Positions 8,476-17,059 of a stretch of 34,388 nucleotides of DNA are shown piece by piece. The position numbers were made by a program, and so were the translations under genes. The DNA is from Lachnospiraceae bacterium UBA7050 (GTDB taxonomy: Bacteria > Bacillota > Clostridia > Lachnospirales > Lachnospiraceae): the NCBI GenBank assembly GCA_002493905.1, contig DLAJ01000042.1:1-34388 (forward strand), given 5' to 3'. Within the stretch, counting starts at the first letter, position 1. The number at the start of each line of letters is the position of its first letter. A model generated the notes under the pieces. The model was not told where the DNA came from and did no database searches. It worked only from the letters and a program-made list of their open reading frames with translations.

Positions 8476-10167
8476 TTATGGTCTGCGAAATCCGTCCTGT
8501 ATGCCCTCTCCCCGAAATTCGAATTCTGTTTCTGCCGGTACTGCCGGAAATGCCTCGTAGCCGGTCCGGTCGCCGTTCTTTGGATAATAAAAACGCACGC
8601 CGTTTACTTCAAAGCTGTTCAGCTCATAGCTTCCATAGTCCTGCTGCACAATGTAATACGGCTCGTCCGATACGCTCCATGCGTATCGGGCAAGCGTGAC
8701 CGCCTTGACCGCTACAAATACAAGCACCAGTATCCCAAAGACCCGCTCCGCCGCAGCCGGAGCCTTCCACCTTTGATAAAGAATTCCCGCTGTCAGTACG
8801 ATCACAAGCAGTACATAAGCATAGCCATAGCGTAAAAGCGGCGCGGAAAGCTGCCAGAACACGTAGGAAAAGACTGTGCTTGCCAGCACAAGAAGCCCGT
8901 CCCATTCTCCCTGCAGGGTTTTCTTTTTTCGCAGGCGGATGACCGCCTTGGTCATCAGGCAGAGCCACAGCCCCGCGCACACGAAGTCCGCCGCCACAAA
9001 GAGTTTTCCGAGGGATGGAAGCATCGTGGAAAACCAATGCGGAAACCATTCCGTAATCGGGATGCCCACAAGCGCCGCATTGTTTAACCCGCGCGCCCAT
9101 GTTTTGATTTCCGCCGCATCACGCGCCGCAGCCTGCGCCGGAATTTTCCAGTCCGCAGAAAGCACGTCAAGCGCCGGAAACGGATAGAGCAGATACCCCG
9201 ATATGAGTGCGGTCCGGATGACCCACGGGGCAAGCACGAGCACACCCATTGCAAGAGAAACGGCAATCTCTTTTCCCCTTTTTTCTTTGAGCAGCAAATA
9301 CGCCGGCTTTATCACAAGGAGCAGGATCACGCCCGCCGTCAGCTTTAAGGTGACGGCGTAAACGCCCGCCACACATAAAAGCGCATACGGGGCAATGGGA
9401 TGTTCCTTTTGCTCCAAATGAGCAAGCCATCGGATCACGATAAAAAACACCACGCACATGACCGCGTAATCCGATGCGGGCGCAACAATGTCGCGGTAGA
9501 GAACGGTCAGGTAGTAAAACGCGCCCAGCCTCGCAAAATCGGAAAGCTGGAACATGCGCCCGCCGCCTGCCGTCCGAAACCGTTTTAAGCGGAACGCTTT
9601 CAGCACCTCCAGACTTAACAGCAGCGCAAAAAAGCCGTTGACTGTATGGAGTGACTGCCCGCCGAGGAATTTCATGCTATAGAGCGCCGACAGTGCAAAA
9701 AACGAGCTGTTATAAGCAAACCTCACATGAATATTGCCAAGTCCCGGCACGATGCCGTACTCCTCAATCCAGCGGATGCTCTGGGCATGATACAGGTCGG
9801 AGTCATAATGCATATAACCTCTGGACGTACAATATGCCCAGACCAATGCAAGCGCCGCTGCAATCAGGCAGTACCCTCTGCCGCTTTCTTTCACGCTCCG
9901 CGCGATCGTGCTTTTGATGTTTCCCCAAAAGACAAACGCAGCCACAATGCAGACAGCAAGCAGAATCCCGTTCGCAAGCGCGCCGACGCCGCCAGACAGA
10001 CTGAACACCTGCGCGTACACCGCCGCGCAGATCATCCCATAAAACACGATTTCCGCAGTGCTTCTCATCTCCCATCCAAGCACACGTTTGACAAATTTTG
10101 CAAACGCCGTCCCCAGTAAAAACGTGGTAGCGGTCAGATACATCCAATTGACGATCACAAACAGCAT
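8476..10167 (-). CDS. Polytopic membrane protein, GT-C glycosyltransferase-like (LIC_10190 type)
   Basis: This 563-residue protein has about ten to twelve membrane helices and one main conserved luminal segment. Residues 119-150 read MHYDSDLYHAQSIRWIEEYG followed by IVPGLGNIHVRF. This Asp-rich loop after an early helix, with its His and the VPGLGN sequence, is the mark of the LIC_10190-type membrane proteins and resembles the catalytic loop of lipid-sugar-dependent GT-C transferases. The likely role is transfer or polymerisation of sugars on the outer face of the membrane, but the donor and acceptor are unknown. The C-terminal 80 residues form a soluble domain. GGAGG six bases before the ATG at 10167 supports the start. 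It appears monocistronic. Confidence 0.65.
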   Translation of the reverse strand: MLFVIVNWMYLTATTFLLGTAFAKFVKRVLGWEMRSTAEIVFYGMICAAVYAQVFSLSGGVGALANGILLAVCIVAAFVFWGNIKSTIARSVKESGRGYCLIAAALALVWAYCTSRGYMHYDSDLYHAQSIRWIEEYGIVPGLGNIHVRFAYNSSFFALSALYSMKFLGGQSLHTVNGFFALLLSLEVLKAFRLKRFRTAGGGRMFQLSDFARLGAFYYLTVLYRDIVAPASDYAVMCVVFFIVIRWLAHLEQKEHPIAPYALLCVAGVYAVTLKLTAGVILLLVIKPAYLLLKEKRGKEIAVSLAMGVLVLAPWVIRTALISGYLLYPFPALDVLSADWKIPAQAAARDAAEIKTWARGLNNAALVGIPITEWFPHWFSTMLPSLGKLFVAADFVCAGLWLCLMTKAVIRLRKKKTLQGEWDGLLVLASTVFSYVFWQLSAPLLRYGYAYVLLVIVLTAGILYQRWKAPAAAERVFGILVLVFVAVKAVTLARYAWSVSDEPYYIVQQDYGSYELNSFEVNGVRFYYPKNGDRTGYEAFPAVPAETEFEFRGEGIQDGFRRP

Positions 10168-10362
10168 TTCGGCCTCCGATATGACTTTCCGTGTCTGCTT
10201 CCATATAGGTTTGATTCTATATGAAAACTGAGAAAGGTTTACTGGTTCTTATTATCGCTCTTTTATCAAATGAAAGTATCACCCTTCATGTGGGATTGTA
10301 ACACATTCGTCGCAGAAATTCCATTCTCCCCGCGCCATTTTGTCATACCGGATGACCTGCCG

Positions 10363-10794
10363 TTACTGCCGTCTTTTCTTTTTAATGGCGGCAAGCAGTT
10401 CGGGTTTTGCCTGTATCTTCCCATAAACCTTGATATTCCCTACCGCCGCGTCCAGCAGCTCTGTTGTAATGCTTTTATCGACAAGAAGCATCCCTGTCAC
10501 TAACACATCCACTTTCTGGGATTTCTGCAATGCCTCCTTCAAATCTCCATGCGATAACCGGATGATGCCGATTCCTCCTATAACAGGGTTCTCCGAATCA
10601 AATTGGACTTTTTTATTCTGATCATGCAGTTTTTCAATATCCTCACTGTGCTTTTCCAACAGTTCCCTGATCGCGATTCTGCAAAAATCACTCCGGTTGG
10701 AATATTCCAGACTGTCAACCAGCAGATCGATCTTTGCCAGATCCATGGTTCCTACATTAATTGTCACCTTTTCAGATTTCATGCTTGTGTCCAT
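10363..10794 (-). CDS. Ribbon-helix-helix (CopG-like) regulator
   Basis: This 143-residue protein starts with a ribbon-helix-helix pattern. KSEKVTINVGTMDLAKIDLLVDS gives the strand and first helix, and SNRSDFCRIAIRELLEKH the second helix of a CopG/Arc-type DNA-binding fold (residues 6-48). After a coiled segment comes a C-terminal domain of about 80 residues rich in short beta strands (GGIGIIRLSHGDLKEAL, KVDVLVTGMLLVDKSI), which could sense a ligand or oligomerise, as in NikR-like proteins; no metal-binding set was identified. AGGAGG eight bases before the ATG supports the start. It lies apart from any obvious target operon. It is probably an autoregulated transcription factor with unknown targets. 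Confidence 0.65.
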   Translation of the reverse strand: MDTSMKSEKVTINVGTMDLAKIDLLVDSLEYSNRSDFCRIAIRELLEKHSEDIEKLHDQNKKVQFDSENPVIGGIGIIRLSHGDLKEALQKSQKVDVLVTGMLLVDKSITTELLDAAVGNIKVYGKIQAKPELLAAIKKKRRQ

Positions 10795-10876
10795 CTCTCA
10801 CCCCTCCTGCATAGCGCTTTTTATTTTCATTCTATGCTTATTCTTATAATCTTGTTCTGTTCGCCATCTATTTGGA

Positions 10877-11216
10877 ATGCAACCAGATGATATTTTTATT
10901 AAAACACAGAATCCGGAGGATGTCAACAGTTTCATTTTCTTTCAAAATAGGATTCGTAACAGTTTCGCCGAAAGCATCATACAAGAGGTTTCCGCCTTGA
11001 CGAACGGCAGAGTCGTTCTGGGTGCCGGAACGCTGTACGGCGCCATACAGGCGCTTGTCAAAAAACAATGGATCGCGATATACAGCGAGGACACCGATTC
11101 GCGCAAAAAAAGGAATATCTTATCACCAAGGCAGGAGAAACGGCTTTCCGTGCAGAAAAAGCCCGTTTGGAGGAGCTTTTACGAAACGCGGCGCTGATGG
11201 ATGAAATAAATCAGTA
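10877..11216 (+). pseudogene. Frameshifted, N-terminally damaged PadR-family regulator
   Basis: The plus frame encodes SIIQEVSALTNGRVVLGAGTLYGAIQALVKKQWI, which is the recognition helix and wing of PadR winged-helix repressors. The frame is lost at the A-rich run near 11103-11110. In another frame the family's C-terminal region continues: EYLITKAGETAFRAEKARLEELLRNA, then a stop near 11216. The first PadR helix, normally before the GYxIIQE segment, is replaced by unrelated sequence. So this is a dead gene with at least one frameshift and a lost N terminus. PadR regulators commonly sit directly upstream of a DUF2812 membrane protein, and a damaged copy of that partner follows here. Confidence 0.75.
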
Positions 11217-11574
11217 GAAGTTTCTGGCATTTTGACGCCTGCACGCCAGGAGAATATGAATATCAGATTGATCTTAGTGACCGGCTTTTCGGCGTCAGCA
11301 ATGATTATCTGAAACTGATGCAGGAAATGAATATTGAATATCTGGGCAAGTTCGGTTTTTGGATTTTTCTTCGAAGAAAAAAGTCAGACGAACCGTTTAC
11401 GCTGTACAGCAATGTGGAATCAAAGCTTGCACACTATCAAAAAATTGCGCCGCACTTTTAACCAAGCATGCCGTTCCGCATCCGGCCGGTCTTATGATGC
11501 AGACCGCGGCAATTGTTCTCATGCTCATCGGCATCTTCCGCTCCCGTACGATTTTGGGCTCAGGGGACGATTAA
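11217..11574 (+). pseudogene. Degenerate DUF2812-family membrane protein
   Basis: In one frame from about 11220 the sequence reads FWHFDACTPGEYEYQIDLSDR, continuing through a segment ending SKLAHYQKIAPHF and a stop near 11461. This matches the soluble domain of DUF2812 proteins, but about 60 residues that normally separate the FWxFD and PGEYxY motifs are missing. A further piece in another frame (11488-11574) encodes LMMQTAAIVLMLIGIFRSRT, a typical terminal membrane helix. It is a companion of the PadR pseudogene just upstream, and the two have decayed together. Confidence 0.65.
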
Positions 11575-11623
11575 AATGGTATTTATCAGCCAAGACAGCA
11601 TCTGGGACATTTCGGCTGCTGTC

Positions 11624-12463
11624 TTATAAAATGTGAAATTCCTTGTACAGCCGGTTCCGGTATTCCTCATCTTCTGCTGCACGCTTTAGCTCCTGTTCCC
11701 GGTGCTGTTCAAATAAAACACCGATCAGTCTGCTATAGCGCTCACTTCCTTCTTTCCTTCCCTCTTCAAGCGCCTCTCTCCGTATCCTCTGTTCGATCTC
11801 AAAGCTTTTCATATAGGTCAGCCCCACTTTCCCATCACATTTAACCGCTGTTACCATTTCATGCAGCCTCTGTAAGCTCTCAGTTTTCGCATTTTCCTTT
11901 GACGTATGCTCCATATAATACAGAAGTTCCCGCAATTCCTCCGGCGGATATCCCTTCGTCCCTTTCGTATAAAGAAAGATCGTCCTTGCCCCGTCATCAT
12001 ATGAAAGTCCGGGTACCTCTATACAGCCGCTTTTAATCGTATAAACCATCCGTTTAAGCCCGAACGGGTCATAGGTCGTAATAAAGATGACAAACACATT
12101 TCTTAAGCTTTCGTATTCCTCTCCCGCCTTCAGGCTTCCTGCATCCAACTTTGCATGGTAAAACCGCGCACGCCTCGGCAGGGCGGCAGCATCCTCTTTC
12201 CCATTGTTGTTGTCCGGCTCTAAATCAAAGAGTTCTCCATCCTCTTCGTCCAAATAGACATCCATGCGGATACCATGGCTGCCCGTGTCCTCACCCTGCA
12301 TAAAGTGCTGCGCAATCACCTTGATCTTTCCGATTTTCCGACCCAGAATACATTCCAGTATGCACCGCGCCGCGGGTTCCCCATATACCTGGTGACTCGT
12401 TAAGCTGTTCACCAAAAAGTCGTCCACAAGGTTCAGTTCTTCCAGTTGTCTTCGTTGTCTCAT
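11624..12463 (-). CDS. Rpn-type PD-(D/E)XK nuclease / transposase-like protein
   Basis: This 279-residue protein belongs to the Rpn/YhgA-like family, annotated as PD-(D/E)XK nuclease family transposase. Members are recombination-promoting DNA endonucleases and some act in phage defence. The opening DDFLVNSLTS, then RMDVYLDEEDGELFDLEPDN with Asp68 and Glu82 as probable metal ligands, fits the nuclease core. The C-terminal third (ESLQRLHEMVTAVKCD, then a long charged helix to residue 275) is the usual regulatory tail. GGAGG six bases before the ATG at 12463 fixes the start. No inverted repeats frame the gene, consistent with the family not behaving as a classic transposase. The catalytic Gln/Lys following Glu82 is not obvious, so activity is uncertain. 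Confidence 0.7.
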   Translation of the reverse strand: MRQRRQLEELNLVDDFLVNSLTSHQVYGEPAARCILECILGRKIGKIKVIAQHFMQGEDTGSHGIRMDVYLDEEDGELFDLEPDNNNGKEDAAALPRRARFYHAKLDAGSLKAGEEYESLRNVFVIFITTYDPFGLKRMVYTIKSGCIEVPGLSYDDGARTIFLYTKGTKGYPPEELRELLYYMEHTSKENAKTESLQRLHEMVTAVKCDGKVGLTYMKSFEIEQRIRREALEEGRKEGSERYSRLIGVLFEQHREQELKRAAEDEEYRNRLYKEFHIL

Positions 12464-12722
12464 TTCGTTCCTCCTGTTCCCATAGCGCGTGGAAAACAGG
12501 AGCCTGTGATTCTCTCTTATGATCTCCGCGCACTATGCCTGTCTTATAAAAGTTTGTTTGGAATAAAGCATAGATTACATTGAAAAAGAGATTTGATCTC
12601 AGATATCAGACACAGCAGAATGCTGTCAAAGAATATATGCTTTGTGGTGATTATAGCAGGACTGACGTTCTTATGTCAATAAAAACAGATCCGGTTTTCT
12701 TCTGGTTTTCTTCCTTTCAAAC

Positions 12723-13379
12723 TCATTGCACGCAGGAGTAGCAGCGCCGCTCTCCTACAGGCACATTTTCATTTAACACAATGCCTTTTTCCTCAAAAAG
12801 CCGTTCCATCGTGACAAAGCGGTAGCCCATCTGTTTTAGTCGCGGAATGATGAGCCGCAGCGCATCGACAGTCTTTTGATTGCCCGCCATATCATGGAGC
12901 AGAATGACCGCGCCATCCATAACGCCGCTTAAAATGCGCTCGGCACGTTCCCCGGCACTCACCTGATCGTTCCAGTCCTCACAGCCGATTCCCGCAATAA
13001 AAGTCAGTGGAATCTGCTCATACATTTCATCGGAAATGGCAATATAAGGCGGTCTGAAAAACACCGGTTCCCTGCCCGTTATGCGCACGATCTGTTCCGT
13101 CGTCCTTGAAACTTCTTCCCTTATCTGCGCGGCAGAAAGCTCCGGCATCGCCGGATGGCTCCACGAATGATTTTCAATCTCACACCCCATCTTCAGCGCA
13201 CGCTTTACCATCCCTTCCGTCTGTTCATTGATATTCTGCCCGATCAGAAAAAACGTTCCGGTCTCATGAAATTCCTCCAGAACATCCAATACCTGCGCAG
13301 TCGTATCCGCGCTGGGACCGTCGTCAAACGTCAGCGCTGCTAATTTTTCTGTATTCCCGCTCATATCCTTATTCTGCAT
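12723..13379 (-). CDS. Polysaccharide deacetylase (NodB domain)
   Basis: This 218-residue carbohydrate esterase family 4 protein removes N- or O-acetyl groups from glycans using a metal. The motifs appear in order: LTFDDGPS (both catalytic Asp), ENHSWSHP (the HxxxH metal ligands), FFRPPY, and ILLHD near the end. There is no signal peptide or membrane helix, unusual for a CE4 enzyme that would act on cell wall. It either works on cytosolic substrates or lacks an export segment. The frame extends to a TTG, but AGGGGA nine bases before the ATG at 13379 supports the shorter start. The gene is isolated, with a 91-bp hairpin repeat just upstream. Confidence 0.85.
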   Translation of the reverse strand: MQNKDMSGNTEKLAALTFDDGPSADTTAQVLDVLEEFHETGTFFLIGQNINEQTEGMVKRALKMGCEIENHSWSHPAMPELSAAQIREEVSRTTEQIVRITGREPVFFRPPYIAISDEMYEQIPLTFIAGIGCEDWNDQVSAGERAERILSGVMDGAVILLHDMAGNQKTVDALRLIIPRLKQMGYRFVTMERLFEEKGIVLNENVPVGERRCYSCVQ

Positions 13380-13421
13380 CTCAACACTTCCCCTATCCAA
13401 TTTCCACTATTCAATCCGGAT

Positions 13422-13512
13422 GAAGAATGCCTGTATTTTGGGCATTCTTCGAAGAATGACTTAGATTTTCTTTGCAGGCGTACTTTGACTGCTTAGAAAA
13501 TCTTCATTCTTT
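13422..13512. repeat. 91-bp hairpin repeat, copy 1
   Basis: The element begins with GAAGAATGCC and its complement GGCATTCTTC around a short loop. A second long stem follows, joining GAATGACTTAGATTTTCT with AGAAAATCTTCATTC. Almost identical copies lie at 18554-18644 and 18690-18780. This copy ends 3 bp past the stop codon of the MATE gene (on the minus strand). It encodes no protein and looks like a REP/MITE-type palindromic element. Confidence 0.85.
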
Positions 13513-13517
13513 TTCCA

Positions 13518-14918
13518 CTATCTTTCCGCCGCGGCATCCTCTTTCGGAAGCTTTGCAAAAAACCATACCACGATCGGCAGCGCCGTCAAAAATGCAAACA
13601 CATCCGCGATCGGCTGCGCCGCCTGCACGCCAAACAATCCGGTAAACTGCACTAAGATCAACAAGATCGGAATAAAGTATAACCCGCTGCGAAGCAGCGC
13701 CGTGAATGCCGCCTGCAGTTTTTTTCCGGTACTTTGCAGAAGCATATTCGTCATGACCATGAGCGGCTGGAAAAACAAAGCCGCACACTGTAAGCGCAGC
13801 GCAAGCGTACCGATTTCTACGACCTTATCATCATCCCGGAACAGGCGCACCGCCCACGGCGCACAGATCAGCCCGGCAAGCGCAAAGCTGCCCAAAAGAA
13901 CCATTGCGAGCGCCAGCGTAAAACGGTATGCCCTGCGGACTCTCTGATATTTGCCCGCCCCATAGTTAAAGCCGCATACCGGCTGAAACCCCTGTCCAAC
14001 GCCAAGCCCCACTGCAAAGATCAGCATCGTGATCCGGTTTACGATGCTCATCGCCGCAACTGCCGGATCACCAAACTCTCCCGCACAATGATTTAATAAC
14101 ATCGTCGCAATGCTGCTCATTCCCTGACGCAGAAGCGCAGGCAGCCCGGTGGCAGCCAGATTGCCAAGCTGGGGCAGATCCCGCGTCACACTCCTGATCG
14201 ATAAACGGCTCTGCGTCTTGCCGCTCAAAAACATATACAGCAGAATGCAGAAGCTGATGCATTGGGACAGCGCCGTCGAAAGTCCCGCTCCCGCAATTCC
14301 CATATCAAATACAAACATAAACAACGGGTCGCAGCCCATATTTAAGATTGCTCCCGCCATCAGCCCGCACATTGCGTAAGCCGCTTTGCCTTCAAAACGA
14401 AGAACATTGTTCATGACAAAGCTGGCAACCATGAACGGACTCGCAAGAAGGATATACCATACATATTGACGCGCATAGGGCAGAATCGTGTCGGTACTGC
14501 CAAGCATCCTAAGCATCGGATTCAAAAAGCACAGACCCAGAATCTCGATCAGAAATCCGCCGGACAAAGCCAGAAAAAAGCTGGTTGACGCATAAACGCC
14601 GGCTGAGGAAGCATCTTTTTTCCCAAGCCGTCTGGAGATCAGGCTTCCGGCCCCCTGCCCAAGCATAAATCCAACCGCCTGCAGGATCGCCATAAAGCCG
14701 AACACAATGCCGGTCGCACCGGAAGCGCTCGTCCCGAGCTTTCCGACAAAAAACGTATCCACCATATTATACACATGCGTCACAAGCATGCTGACAGTCG
14801 TCGGAATGCCCAGCTTTACAATCAGCTTCGGAATCGGCGTCTTCGTCATTTTGTCATATTGTGCTGCGGATCTGTCCTGACCTGCAACCTGTTCCATCTT
14901 CATCTCACCCTGTTTCAT
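13518..14918 (-). CDS. MATE-family multidrug/cation exporter
   Basis: This protein of about 466 residues has twelve predicted membrane helices in two homologous halves, the layout of MATE exporters that use a sodium or proton gradient to expel cationic compounds. PKLIVKLGIPTTVSMLVTHVYNMVDTFFVGKLG and the second-half SIVNRITMLIFAVGLGVGQGFQPVCGFNYGA are family signatures. Substrate cannot be told. Three close start codons exist (14918, 14903, 14897). An AGGGTGAG sits between the first and the others, so initiation at 14903 or 14897 is more likely than the longest form. It lies 78 bp after the ANTAR gene. A 91-bp hairpin repeat follows its stop codon almost directly. Confidence 0.9.
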   Translation of the reverse strand: MKQGEMKMEQVAGQDRSAAQYDKMTKTPIPKLIVKLGIPTTVSMLVTHVYNMVDTFFVGKLGTSASGATGIVFGFMAILQAVGFMLGQGAGSLISRRLGKKDASSAGVYASTSFFLALSGGFLIEILGLCFLNPMLRMLGSTDTILPYARQYVWYILLASPFMVASFVMNNVLRFEGKAAYAMCGLMAGAILNMGCDPLFMFVFDMGIAGAGLSTALSQCISFCILLYMFLSGKTQSRLSIRSVTRDLPQLGNLAATGLPALLRQGMSSIATMLLNHCAGEFGDPAVAAMSIVNRITMLIFAVGLGVGQGFQPVCGFNYGAGKYQRVRRAYRFTLALAMVLLGSFALAGLICAPWAVRLFRDDDKVVEIGTLALRLQCAALFFQPLMVMTNMLLQSTGKKLQAAFTALLRSGLYFIPILLILVQFTGLFGVQAAQPIADVFAFLTALPIVVWFFAKLPKEDAAAER

Positions 14919-14996
14919 ACTATTTAACTTTCTGGCAAGATTTTGGACGGCACCTCATTTTTCCGAACAGTCTGCCGGCTTTCTTGAAAAATCCGA

Positions 14997-15548
14997 TCAC
15001 AGTTTAAGGGCAATTACCATCTGTGCAGTTTCAACCAGATTCGTTCCGCTGTCCATGCTGCACTTCTGGATATAGCGGTGCGCTTCCTCCTCCGTCATAT
15101 GGTTGCGCGTCATTAAAAGTTCCTTTGCCCTGCTGATCAGTGCCCGTTCCTCTTCACTCCTGCCCTTTACTCCGGTCTTTGTTTTCCTGCGTGTCCGCAA
15201 AATCCCCCGTTCCATCATCTGGAGCGTATCCAAAAGCTCATGCACCTTAAGCGGCATGGAAAGGCAGACCATACCACTCTGCTGCCGCCCGGAAAGCACA
15301 TCCCTCGATGCCAGAAGCAGCATTTGAAAACCGTCGGGCATATCGGCACGCACATCGGAATACATCATATCCACCATCCGGTAGCCGCTGATTAAAATAC
15401 CGTCAGCAAATTCATGCATCAGGCTGACAGCCTTTGCGCCGCTGCTGCACGCAAATACATTGACATACCCGCTTTTCATCAGGATACGCCTGATACTGTC
15501 TGCGTCCTGTGCCTTCGGCATGACAACAATAATCTGAATCACACGCAT
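14997..15548 (-). CDS. ANTAR-domain RNA-binding antiterminator linked to glnA
   Basis: This 183-residue protein has an N-terminal receiver-like domain (residues 1-115, IQIIVVMPKAQDADSIRRIL) and a C-terminal ANTAR three-helix domain (about 125-180, AKELLMTRNHMTEEEAHRYIQKCSMD). The usual phospho-acceptor Asp pocket of the receiver is not obvious; position 52-57 reads ILISGYR, so it may be a pseudo-receiver. ANTAR proteins bind paired RNA hairpins and prevent transcription termination. A homologous AmiR-like GlnR next to glnA in a solventogenic clostridium has been described as an antiterminator. It lies 36 bp downstream of glnA in the same direction. AGGGGGG abuts the ATG, so a GTG at 15542, with better spacing, could be the true start. 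Confidence 0.85.
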   Translation of the reverse strand: MRVIQIIVVMPKAQDADSIRRILMKSGYVNVFACSSGAKAVSLMHEFADGILISGYRMVDMMYSDVRADMPDGFQMLLLASRDVLSGRQQSGMVCLSMPLKVHELLDTLQMMERGILRTRRKTKTGVKGRSEEERALISRAKELLMTRNHMTEEEAHRYIQKCSMDSGTNLVETAQMVIALKL

Positions 15549-15584
15549 CCCCCCTGTCTTTTTTGATCGGACATTCGGATGCGT

Positions 15585-16922
15585 CTAAAACCGGTCCAGA
15601 TAACGTTCGGTCTCCCATCCGGTAATCTGCGTGCAGTACGCCTCCCACTCTTTCTTTTTTGCCTCCACATACTTTTTACTGATATGGCTGCCGAGTGTTT
15701 CACATAACAAGTCATCCTGCTCTAAATACGACACCGCCTCAATCAAAGAAGACGGAAGGGATTCCGGCTTATTGCCGTCCACCCCCTGCGGCATCATGCC
15801 CCCACTTTGCAACGCTATGCCCCCGCTTTGCTGCGGCATGATCTTCTTTTCGATTCCCTCTAAGCCTGCAGCAAGACAGAGTGCCAGCAGCAGATAAGGA
15901 TTCGCGGCCGGGTCGGGACTTCGCAGCTCAACCCTGATATTTTCGCCGGGTACAGCGGGAATACGCAGCATTGCGCTTCTGTTATTACCCTGCCAGTCAA
16001 TCGAAACCGGCGCCTCATAACCCGGCACAAGACGTTTGTAGGAATTTACCGTCGGATTGGCAACTGCCGTAATTCCTTTGATGTGTCTGATAATACCACC
16101 GATAAAATAGTATGCTTCCCGGCTTAAGCCGAGCACGTCCGACGTATCATTAAACATATTTTTTCCGTCCCTCGAAAGCGACATATTAATATGCAGGCCG
16201 GAGCCGTTCAAGCCATAGACCGGTTTGGGCATAAACGTTGCATGCCTGCCATGCTGCCTCGCAATCGTCTTGACCGCCAGCTTAAACGTCATAAGTCCGT
16301 CCGCAATCCGCAGCGCCTCGTCATACTGTAAGTCGATCTCCTGCTGCGCGGGCGCAACCTCATGGTGGGACGCTTCGACAACATAGCCCATATCCTCCAA
16401 TGTCAGAACCATATCCCGCCTTGCATTTTCCCCAAGATCAGCAGGTCCCAAGTCAAAATACCCCGCCGTCTCGGAAGTCTTCGTCGTCGGACGACCTTCC
16501 TCATCCAGATCAAACAGGAAAAATTCACATTCCGGTCCGACGTCGAACGTATACCCCATATCGTGTGCCTTCGCAATTACCTTTTTTAATATATAACGCG
16601 GATCGCCCTCAAACTGCCCGCCATCCGGATAATGAATATCACAGATCATGCGCGCAACCTTACCCTGCTGCGGCCTCCACGGAAAGATCACAAACGTATC
16701 CGGGTCCGGATACAGCGCCATGTCTGACTCCTCAATACGTACGAACCCCTCAATCGAAGAACCGTCAAACATACAGCGGTTATCAAGCGCGCGCTCAAGC
16801 TGGCTCGCCGTAACCGCTACGTTTTTGAGCGCTCCGAACAGGTCCGTAAACTGCAGACGGATAAATTCTACATCCTCTTCCTCCGCCATTCTTAAAATAT
16901 CTTCCTTCGTATATTTACTCAT
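15585..16922 (-). CDS. glnA: Glutamine synthetase type I
   Basis: This 445-residue enzyme makes glutamine from glutamate, ammonia and ATP. Signatures in order are DGSSIEGFVRIEESDM, the metal-binding ECEFFLF, HHEVAPAQQEID, the ammonia and ATP site MPKPVYGLNGSGLHINMSL, NSYKRLVPGYEAPV, and RIPAVPGENIRVELRSPDPAANPY. It has the length of the GSI-alpha class, and the adenylylation-site region is absent, typical of Firmicutes, where feedback inhibition dominates. Residues 362-376 contain an unusual repetitive SGG-rich insertion discussed separately. The frame reaches a GTG three codons earlier, but MSKYTKED fits the family start and an AAGGAAAGGG lies at good spacing. The ANTAR gene follows, and the leader shows paired hairpins. 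Confidence 0.95.
   Translation of the reverse strand: MSKYTKEDILRMAEEEDVEFIRLQFTDLFGALKNVAVTASQLERALDNRCMFDGSSIEGFVRIEESDMALYPDPDTFVIFPWRPQQGKVARMICDIHYPDGGQFEGDPRYILKKVIAKAHDMGYTFDVGPECEFFLFDLDEEGRPTTKTSETAGYFDLGPADLGENARRDMVLTLEDMGYVVEASHHEVAPAQQEIDLQYDEALRIADGLMTFKLAVKTIARQHGRHATFMPKPVYGLNGSGLHINMSLSRDGKNMFNDTSDVLGLSREAYYFIGGIIRHIKGITAVANPTVNSYKRLVPGYEAPVSIDWQGNNRSAMLRIPAVPGENIRVELRSPDPAANPYLLLALCLAAGLEGIEKKIMPQQSGGIALQSGGMMPQGVDGNKPESLPSSLIEAVSYLEQDDLLCETLGSHISKKYVEAKKKEWEAYCTQITGWETERYLDRF
15796..15837. repeat. Two 21-bp tandem units inside glnA
   Basis: ATGCCCCC(A/G)CTTTGC is repeated at 15796 and 15817 with a 21-bp period, and CTGCGGCAT lies on both sides (15787 and 15831). The units stay in frame and encode the QSGGIALQSGGMMPQ-like stretch. 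The second begins with the same 11 bases as 4750-4760 in the dapF-dapL spacer. Confidence 0.6.
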
Positions 16923-17059
16923 AGCCTCCACCCTTTCCTTCCTATTACACAGTCCCGCTGCAAACCCTGTGCCGGTTCAAAATCCGCTGCTGAACTGCTA
17001 TGTCTATTTTCTTTCCTGCCTGAATACATTATACTAACACTTTATTCGGAGATATCGTC
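16923..17059 (-). promoter_or_regulatory. glnA leader with two stem-loops sharing a loop motif
   Basis: On the minus strand a TATAAT (17028-17033) could be the -10 box for glnA, with no good -35. The leader then forms GTTCA/TGAAC (16975-16979 with 16991-16995) and CACAG/CTGTG (16948-16952 with 16967-16971). Both loops contain GCAGCGG. Paired small hairpins with a common loop sequence are what ANTAR proteins bind. The loops are longer than the usual six bases, and no terminator is visible after them, so the assignment is tentative. Confidence 0.4.

Noticed and set aside
11624..12463. Rpn-type gene as part of an intact transposon
   Set aside because: No terminal inverted repeats or target duplications were seen around it, and the family is a nuclease rather than a classic transposase.
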